Assembly: GCA_016280525.1 (NCBI GenBank)
Contig: JAEEGW010000031.1
Span: 1-9,165, forward strand
Direction of reading: 5' to 3'
From: Clostridiales bacterium
GTDB lineage: Bacteria > Bacillota > Clostridia > Oscillospirales > CAG-272
DNA: 9,165 nucleotides
Shown piece after piece: positions 5,100-9,165 of the stretch. Under the pieces are notes generated by a model. It made no database searches and was not told where the DNA came from. It saw only the letters and a program-made list of their open reading frames with translations. Each line of letters opens with the position of its first letter. Positions within the stretch are counted from its first letter, which is position 1. The translations under genes were made by a program, and so were the position numbers.

Positions 5100-5860
5100 T
5101 GGCTGTCAGTGCGTATACGCTTTTCTCTTCTTCATCCGGCAACAGCAGCTTTTTTACGGACGGGGAAACGTCGTTTCTTATCGACGCGGGCGGCAGCGGC
5201 AAAAAGATAGTAACCGCGCTGTCGTCGCTCGGCGTTACGCCCTGCGATATTTCAGCGGTCTTCATAACGCACGACCACGGCGACCACATAGACGGCTTAA
5301 AGGGCTTCTGCAAAAACAACAGTCCGTATATACACGCCGTATCGGCGGTCATCCCGCGCATTCCCGCGCCCGGCGCCGTGCCGCACGAGCGCATTTATAC
5401 CGTAAATCTCGGCGATTTTATTATAAAAAGCTTTGCGACGAGCCACGACTCCCCGTGTAGCGTCGGCTACGTGATAGAGCATAAAAGCGGCGTGCGCATA
5501 GGCAGTATGACGGACACGGGTTACGTAAGCGAGGAAATGGCGGCGGCGCTTGACGGCTGCTCTGCCGTGATACTTGAATCAAATTACGACGAGGAAATGC
5601 TGAGATACGGCAGCTACCCCGAGGAGCTCAAACGCCGCATATCGTCCGATAAAGGCCATTTATCAAACGCGCAGTGCGCGGAAATTCTGCCTTATCTATA
5701 CAAAAACGGCACGCGCCGCGTGCTTCTGGCTCACATTTCACCGGAAAACAACACGCCGGAGCTGGCGCTTTCATCCGCTTTGTCCGCCGTAAAGCGTTAC
5801 GGACTTGAGAGCATGAGCGCGGAGCCGGCAAAACGATTTGAGATAACGAAACTGATATGA
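5099..5860 (+). CDS. walJ: Metallo-beta-lactamase-fold hydrolase, WalJ/YycJ family
   Basis: 253 residues, typical for WalJ (YycJ). The family is a cytoplasmic metal-dependent hydrolase, with 5'-3' exonuclease-like activity reported for some members and a link to cell-wall homeostasis and division through the walRK locus. Metal ligands are visible. The signature THDHGDH (57-63) gives His58, His60, Asp62 and His63. Further ligands are His116 in TSHDSP, Asp139 in TDTGYVS, and a late His (187 in KGHLSNAQC or 212 in LAHIS). The SSSSGNS start and the ESNYD and GHLSN motifs are WalJ-like. Here it precedes rlmH directly, as both lie near walRK in Bacillus, but walR and walK are not in the window. AAAGGGG (5081-5087) is the ribosome binding site. 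Its end overlaps rlmH by 4 bases (ATGA). Confidence 0.88.
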   Translation: MAVSAYTLFSSSSGNSSFFTDGETSFLIDAGGSGKKIVTALSSLGVTPCDISAVFITHDHGDHIDGLKGFCKNNSPYIHAVSAVIPRIPAPGAVPHERIYTVNLGDFIIKSFATSHDSPCSVGYVIEHKSGVRIGSMTDTGYVSEEMAAALDGCSAVILESNYDEEMLRYGSYPEELKRRISSDKGHLSNAQCAEILPYLYKNGTRRVLLAHISPENNTPELALSSALSAVKRYGLESMSAEPAKRFEITKLI

Positions 5861-6324
5861 ACGTAACGGTAATACACGTAGGAGACCTGAAAGAAGAATA
5901 CTACGCGGAGGCGGTAAAAGAGTACGAAAAGCGCCTTTGCCGTTTCTGCCGCGTAAAAAACGTGGAGATAAAAGAAGAAAAACTGCCGGACAAGCCGTCG
6001 GACGGCGCGATAAAAACCGCGCTTGAAAACGAGGGCAAAAAGATACTTGACGCAATACCGGAAAGATCTTATAAAATAGCGCTTTGCGTTGAGGGAAAAC
6101 AACTGTCAAGCGAGGAGCTTGCGGCTGTAATAGAGGACGCGGAAAAGGATATAACTTTTATTATCGGCAGTTCTCACGGACTGTCGGAGCAGGTCAAATC
6201 CGTATGCGATCTTCGTTTGTCCATATCAAAAATGACGTTTCCGCACAGGCTCATGCGCGTTATTTTGGCGGAACAGATATACAGGGCGTTTTCCATAAAC
6301 GCCGGATCAAGCTACCATAAATGA
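5857..6324 (+). CDS. rlmH: 23S rRNA (pseudouridine1915-N3)-methyltransferase RlmH
   Basis: 155 residues, the standard length. RlmH uses S-adenosylmethionine to methylate N3 of pseudouridine 1915 in helix 69 of 23S rRNA, acting late on assembled 70S ribosomes. It is a homodimeric SPOUT (alpha/beta-knot) enzyme. The knot region is plain: FIIGSSHGLSEQV (101-113, SAM loop), then LSISKMTFPH (121-130), EQIYRA (139-144) and the C-terminal YHK (153-155) that completes the active site. The SAM loop reads GSSHG where many homologues have GGADG or GGSLG, a small variation. Start ATG overlaps the walJ stop by 4 bases, implying translational coupling. No strong ribosome binding site is present. Confidence 0.95.
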   Translation: MNVTVIHVGDLKEEYYAEAVKEYEKRLCRFCRVKNVEIKEEKLPDKPSDGAIKTALENEGKKILDAIPERSYKIALCVEGKQLSSEELAAVIEDAEKDITFIIGSSHGLSEQVKSVCDLRLSISKMTFPHRLMRVILAEQIYRAFSINAGSSYHK

Positions 6325-6325
6325 T

Positions 6326-6799
6326 ATGAGACAGTATTTCAAGCCGCCCAAAAGGACCGGAAAATACGCTTTTATATGCTTTATTCTGCTCGCGGCCGCG
6401 ACAGGCGCTTCGATACTCGGTTTTGAGCTTAAAAAAAGCGTGTTTTACGCTCTTGCTCTTTCATTCATTTTCTTTTCCGTGCAGATATTCACGGTCTATA
6501 TCCTCTCAACTTACGAATACGGGCTTGACGGCGGTATATTAAGCATCTACCGCACCGTCGGCAAGTACAGAAAATGTATTTACGATCTTGATCTCAATTA
6601 CGCAAAAGCGCTTTTGCGGTATAAAGATGCGAAAGAATACGTAAAAGAAAAAGGAAAGCCGAAAAGACGGTTTTACTGTCTTTCCGGCAACCAAAAGAAA
6701 AAATCGGCCGTACTGTTTTATGAAACGGATCTGAGCTTCGCGCTTTATTTCGCGCCGGACGACGCGTTTTTCGCATCGGTAAAATCTTATATCCGGTAA
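6326..6799 (+). CDS. Two-TM protein with soluble C-terminal domain, unknown function
   Basis: 157 residues; I do not recognise the family. After a basic N-terminus (KPPKRTGK) come two hydrophobic helices (about 13-32 and 38-60), with both ends predicted inside the cell. They are followed by a ~95-residue soluble part rich in Tyr, Lys and Arg. The pattern YEYGLDGGILSIYRTVGKYR just after the second helix, followed by beta-like segments, resembles bacterial PH-like domain proteins, but this is a weak inference. The ATG lies 2 nt after the rlmH stop with only a poor ribosome binding site, so it probably depends on coupling. It ends the operon and overlaps the convergent NfeD-like gene by 13 bp, leaving no room for a terminator between them. 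Confidence 0.7.
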   Translation: MRQYFKPPKRTGKYAFICFILLAAATGASILGFELKKSVFYALALSFIFFSVQIFTVYILSTYEYGLDGGILSIYRTVGKYRKCIYDLDLNYAKALLRYKDAKEYVKEKGKPKRRFYCLSGNQKKKSAVLFYETDLSFALYFAPDDAFFASVKSYIR

Positions 6800-7194
6800 G
6801 CGCAGAGCGTGCCGTTTGACAGCTCCGTTACGGCAAGCACGTCGCCCAGCCGGTATTCGTATAAAATATCGCGCGGATATGCGCGGCGCACGCGCCCTTT
6901 GTATAAAATATACCCGCCGCGGCGGTCTATGGCGGTCAGCGCTATGGCGTCTCTGAAATCGGAGTCGACTTCAAGCAGGCGCTTTAAGAAACACGCTGCG
7001 TAAACGAGGGCGATATACGCAAAAAACAAGACCGTCTGCAAAAATATCCCGCCGCCGAGCAGCGCCGGGCACAGCGCGAACAGCGCGCCGCCGCAGCCGA
7101 GCAGGAAAAGCCGCATATCGGTCAGAAAATACACGGCGAAAAACAAAAAAGATAAAATTGCCCAAAGCGCGGGCATAAATTCAAAAAGCGTCAT
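6787..7194 (-). CDS. NfeD-like membrane protein
   Basis: 135 residues. Three hydrophobic helices (about 7-24, 27-48 and 51-70) are followed by a small beta-rich domain (84-135) with GYILYKGRVRRAY, LGDVLAVTEL and NGTLCAYR. This layout fits short NfeD proteins, whose C-terminal OB-fold sits next to the membrane and which usually partner SPFH/flotillin proteins in membrane microdomains. No SPFH gene is visible here, and the assignment rests on architecture and the OB-like pattern only. A near-perfect GGAGG (minus strand, 7204-7200) lies 5 nt before the ATG at 7194. It diverges from pth across a 50-bp gap and converges on the preceding plus-strand gene. It might instead be an unrelated small membrane protein. 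Confidence 0.6.
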   Translation of the reverse strand: MTLFEFMPALWAILSFLFFAVYFLTDMRLFLLGCGGALFALCPALLGGGIFLQTVLFFAYIALVYAACFLKRLLEVDSDFRDAIALTAIDRRGGYILYKGRVRRAYPRDILYEYRLGDVLAVTELSNGTLCAYRI

Positions 7195-7244
7195 AACGAC
7201 CTCCGTTTTTATTTGATAATTCCCTTATTTTAAAAGGAGTATAC

Positions 7245-7829
7245 ATGTTTTTTTCAAAAAAATCAGATTATACTTTTCTGCTCGTCTGCTTAGGCAATCC
7301 CGGCAAAGAGTACGCGCACACGCGGCATAACGCCGGGTTCATATTCGCAAACTGGCTGAAAAAGAATAAAGAAGTACGCATACGCCGCGCAAAGTTCGAC
7401 TCGCTTTACGGCGAGATAAAGCTCGGCGGCAGGCGCGGTCTTATAGTCACGCCGCAGACTTATATGAACCTGTCCGGTATAGCCGTCAAAGGCTTTGCCA
7501 AAGCGTACGATATAGCCCCTTCCGATATTTTAGTCGTCTGCGACGATATAAATTTTGAAGTGGGACAAATGCGCATAAAGCGCAAAGGATCATCCGGCGG
7601 ACAAAAGGGCGTCGGCAGTATAATAGAGCAGCTCGGCACGGAGGAATTCCCGCGCATTAAGTTAGGCGTGGGAGACAAAGCGGAGATGCAGGACTTAAAA
7701 GATTACGTTCTCTCCGACTTCACGAAAAAAGAAGTTGAAATACTTCAAAGTATGTTTGATAGCGTATACGACGCCGCGCAGCTCATAACAGGCGGCGACA
7801 TCGATCGCGCGATGATGAAATACAACTGA
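7245..7829 (+). CDS. pth: Peptidyl-tRNA hydrolase (Pth)
   Basis: 194 residues, normal for bacterial Pth. It cleaves the ester bond of peptidyl-tRNAs that drop off ribosomes, freeing tRNA in the cytoplasm. Motifs: CLGNPGKEY (15-23, Asn18), TRHNAGF (26-32, catalytic His28), TYMNLSG (72-78, Asn75) and VVCDDINFEVGQMRI (97-111, Asp100). Where E. coli Pth has GGHNG, with Asn114 in substrate binding, this protein has GGQKG (118-122), so Gln120 and Lys121 replace His and Asn; this may be a clade variant. LGTEEFPRIKLGVG and DYVLSDF complete the match. AGGAG (7235-7239) lies 5 nt before the ATG. It is not next to prs or mfd, its frequent neighbours. A candidate promoter for the following sigma operon overlaps its stop codon. 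Confidence 0.93.
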   Translation: MFFSKKSDYTFLLVCLGNPGKEYAHTRHNAGFIFANWLKKNKEVRIRRAKFDSLYGEIKLGGRRGLIVTPQTYMNLSGIAVKGFAKAYDIAPSDILVVCDDINFEVGQMRIKRKGSSGGQKGVGSIIEQLGTEEFPRIKLGVGDKAEMQDLKDYVLSDFTKKEVEILQSMFDSVYDAAQLITGGDIDRAMMKYN

Positions 7830-7835
7830 TATACT
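7827..7835 (+). promoter_or_regulatory. Candidate extended -10 promoter for the ECF sigma operon
   Basis: TGATATACT is an extended -10 (TG, one base, TATACT) overlapping the pth stop TGA. No good -35 is found 17 bp upstream, as is acceptable for extended -10 promoters. The start would be near 7842, 24 nt before the ATG at 7866. Readthrough from pth is an alternative. Confidence 0.45.
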
Positions 7836-7865
7836 GTAACTGCCATCATAATTTCGGTATTAACT

Positions 7866-8369
7866 ATGAAAGAAAACGGATTTGAAACTATTTATAACGA
7901 ATATTTCAAACGGGTCTATGCGTTTTTGTCAAAAATGTGCCCCGATCCTTTTCTGTGCGAAGAAATGACGCAGGAGACGTTTTATCAGGCATTCAAATCG
8001 TTCCACCGCTACGACGGATCATGCGAGATGTTCACATGGCTTGCGGCGGTGGCGAAAAACACGTATTTCAAATACTTACGCAAAAACAGGATACACACCG
8101 TTGATATTGACCTTGTGCCGGACGGAGACGGAGGGGAATTCGACCCCGCCCGCGTGATACAGCGGCAGATGACGGGCGAGGCGGTGAAAAAAGCCGTGTC
8201 TTCCTTACCGAAAAAGTACCGCGACGTGGTGGTGCTGCGGATATACGCCGAGCTTTCGTTTTCCGATATAGGAAAGAGCCTGAATATCAGCGAAAACTCG
8301 GCAAAGGTAATATTTTTCAGAGCTAAAAAGATGCTTAAGGAGGCGTTGCAAGATGAATATAAACTGTGA
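7866..8369 (+). CDS. ECF-type RNA polymerase sigma factor
   Basis: 167 residues with the two-domain ECF layout. Sigma region 2 is about 5-73 (YNEYFKRVYAFLSKM, CEEMTQETFYQAFKSF, TWLAAVAKNTYFKYLRK), for -10 recognition and core binding. A short linker (74-105) with an acidic patch PDGDGGEFD follows. Region 4 is about 107-160 (VSSLPKKYRDVVVLRIYAELSFSDIGKSLNISENSAKV) with the -35-binding helix-turn-helix. It lacks region 1.1 and region 3, unlike SigG. The last 17 bases overlap the anti-sigma gene, so the pair is co-translated and presumably forms an inhibited complex until a signal arrives. The ribosome binding site upstream of 7866 is weak. The ECF subgroup and its target promoter cannot be named from here. 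Confidence 0.9.
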   Translation: MKENGFETIYNEYFKRVYAFLSKMCPDPFLCEEMTQETFYQAFKSFHRYDGSCEMFTWLAAVAKNTYFKYLRKNRIHTVDIDLVPDGDGGEFDPARVIQRQMTGEAVKKAVSSLPKKYRDVVVLRIYAELSFSDIGKSLNISENSAKVIFFRAKKMLKEALQDEYKL

Positions 8370-8658
8370 AATGGCGCGGGATCTTCTTCCCATGTATAAA
8401 GATAAATGCTTGTCGCCTTCGTCAGAGGAGGCTTTGCGTGAGCATCTTGAGGGCTGCGCCGCGTGCAGGCGTTATCTGCACGAATACAAAGCGAGACAAA
8501 AGGACGATATTCTCATACCGCCCGGCGATTTTGCCGATATATCAAGAAGACTGCGCCGTCACCGCACCGTGACGGAAATTGCGGTAGGCGCCGCCGTAGC
8601 TGTCCTCGCGGCTTATGCAGTTATAAAAACTCTCAAGGGAGGTCAATCACATGAATAA
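8353..8658 (+). CDS. Zinc-finger (zf-HC2 type) anti-sigma factor, single TM
   Basis: 101 residues. The N-terminal domain has the anti-sigma zinc-binding pattern: an early Cys5 in NCEMARDLLPMYKD, then HLEGCAAC (31-38) giving His31, Cys35 and Cys38. In such proteins this module wraps around the partner ECF sigma factor and holds it off RNA polymerase. A hydrophobic helix at about 74-91 (TEIAVGAAVAVLAAYAVI) anchors it in the membrane. Only about ten residues (KTLKGGQSHE) would project outside, so there is no extracytoplasmic sensor domain. The signal may come through a partner or through the zinc site. AAGGAGG (8337-8343) lies 9 nt before the ATG, inside the sigma gene. The final 8 bases overlap the start of the GH36-like gene. 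Confidence 0.85.
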   Translation: MNINCEMARDLLPMYKDKCLSPSSEEALREHLEGCAACRRYLHEYKARQKDDILIPPGDFADISRRLRRHRTVTEIAVGAAVAVLAAYAVIKTLKGGQSHE

Positions 8659-9165
8659 CAGATCACTAAATACGGCGGCGGGACGCCGTATTTTCAATAC
8701 AAAAATAAACCGTCCCGATTCTCTGCCGTTTACTTTCAGATACGGCGGCGAGCTGCACAACGGCTTACAAGGGCTTTTCGCGCGCAGAAAAACCGTAAAA
8801 GAAAACGGTAAAACGACCGTTACGACAACGGCGCGTGTCGATAAAAACCTGCGGATAAGAATAGAATCCGCGTATACAGAAGAATTCGGACAGTGCGAAT
8901 ATACCGTCTGGTTTGAAAACACCGGCAGTAAGCCTACGAATATTATATCCGACGTTTACGCGCTGGATATGGAATTTGCGGGCAAAAATCCCGTATTGCG
9001 CGGCTGTCTCGGCGACCACGACAACTGGTACGCGGGCTACGAGCACGATCTCGGCAAAGGCGACAAATATTTTCTGTCGCTCGGCGGGCGCGCGACGCAC
9101 ATAGTTTTCCCGTATTTCGATCTCTGTCACGGTAACGGCGGCACGATGATAGCGCTCGGCTGGGC
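8651..9165 (+). CDS. GH36-like glycoside hydrolase (alpha-galactosidase-type), N-terminal part
   Basis: 171 codons are visible before the right edge cuts the gene, so no stop codon is in the window. The sequence matches the N-terminal beta-sandwich domain of GH36 enzymes: PFTFRYGG (26-33), TVWFENTGSKPTNIISDVYALDMEF (85-109), SLGGRATHIVFPYFDL (143-158) and GGTMIALGW (163-171). The (beta/alpha)8 catalytic domain with the two Asp residues would lie downstream. GH36 members hydrolyse alpha-galactosides or related alpha-linked sugars; the substrate here is unknown. There is no signal peptide, so the enzyme should be cytoplasmic, acting on imported oligosaccharides. GGAGG (8638-8642) is 8 nt before the ATG, which overlaps the anti-sigma gene. 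It is therefore coupled to the sigma/anti-sigma pair. Confidence 0.75.
   Translation, partial: MNNRSLNTAAGRRIFNTKINRPDSLPFTFRYGGELHNGLQGLFARRKTVKENGKTTVTTTARVDKNLRIRIESAYTEEFGQCEYTVWFENTGSKPTNIISDVYALDMEFAGKNPVLRGCLGDHDNWYAGYEHDLGKGDKYFLSLGGRATHIVFPYFDLCHGNGGTMIALGW

Noticed and set aside
7239..7257. Minus-strand promoter for the NfeD-like gene using TATACT (7244-7239) and TTGAAA (7257-7252)
   Set aside because: The boxes are only 7 bp apart, so they cannot form one sigma-A promoter; TATACT here is part of the pth ribosome-binding region.
7835..7858. ECF autoregulatory promoter: TGTAAC with CGGT before the sigma gene
   Set aside because: The spacer is only 14 bp and initiation would fall at or beyond the start codon, leaving no leader.
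8366..8654. Alternative open frames overlapping the anti-sigma gene (8366-8572 and 8463-8654)
   Set aside because: They lie in other frames over a gene with a clear zinc-finger motif and strong ribosome binding site, and show no domain.

Overview
The window looks like chromosomal DNA from an endospore-forming member of the Clostridia (Bacillota), probably an uncultured gut-type lineage. The reasons are a clear forespore sigma factor (SigG), Firmicutes-style WalJ and RlmH neighbours, GGAGG-type ribosome binding sites, tightly packed operons and sigma-A promoters with 17-bp spacers. No phage, IS transposase, CRISPR array, tRNA or rRNA was seen. The genus cannot be fixed from this sequence alone.

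Layout. (1) 1-1605, minus strand: an ADP-ribosylglycohydrolase-family protein with a C-terminal beta-rich extension, cut by the left edge. It has an excellent promoter with a palindrome on its -35 box. (2) 1785-2552, plus strand, divergent: sigG, standing alone rather than behind spoIIGA-sigE. (3) 2553-3014: a 462-base gap that holds a short hairpin after sigG, a 363-bp GC-rich element with inverted ends and at least three hairpin modules (2581-2943), and a strong sigma-A promoter for the next operon. (4) 3015-6799, plus strand: six tightly packed genes: an extracytoplasmic transglutaminase-fold protein that has lost its catalytic Cys and His, pncC, a small membrane protein starting at TTG, walJ-like MBL hydrolase, rlmH, and a two-TM protein. 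(5) 6787-7194, minus strand: an NfeD-like membrane protein that overlaps the preceding gene tail to tail. (6) 7245-7829, plus strand: pth. (7) 7866-9165, plus strand: an ECF sigma factor, its zinc-finger anti-sigma factor, and the N-terminal part of a GH36-like glycosidase running off the right edge.

How the genes fit together. The central operon mixes NAD recycling (PncC), ribosome maturation (RlmH), a cell-wall/DNA-linked hydrolase (WalJ) and unknown envelope proteins. It reads as a housekeeping cassette whose expression starts at a single promoter just beyond the repeat element. The right-hand genes look like a self-contained sigma/anti-sigma switch translationally coupled to a carbohydrate enzyme.

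The most unusual content is the non-coding element at 2581-2943. Two internal hairpins keep an identical 10-nt loop while their stems differ by compensatory base changes. Its ends can pair in two mutually exclusive ways and carry U-rich tails on both strands. This points to selection for RNA (or single-stranded DNA) structure in a mobile, MITE-like repeat or a bidirectional terminator.
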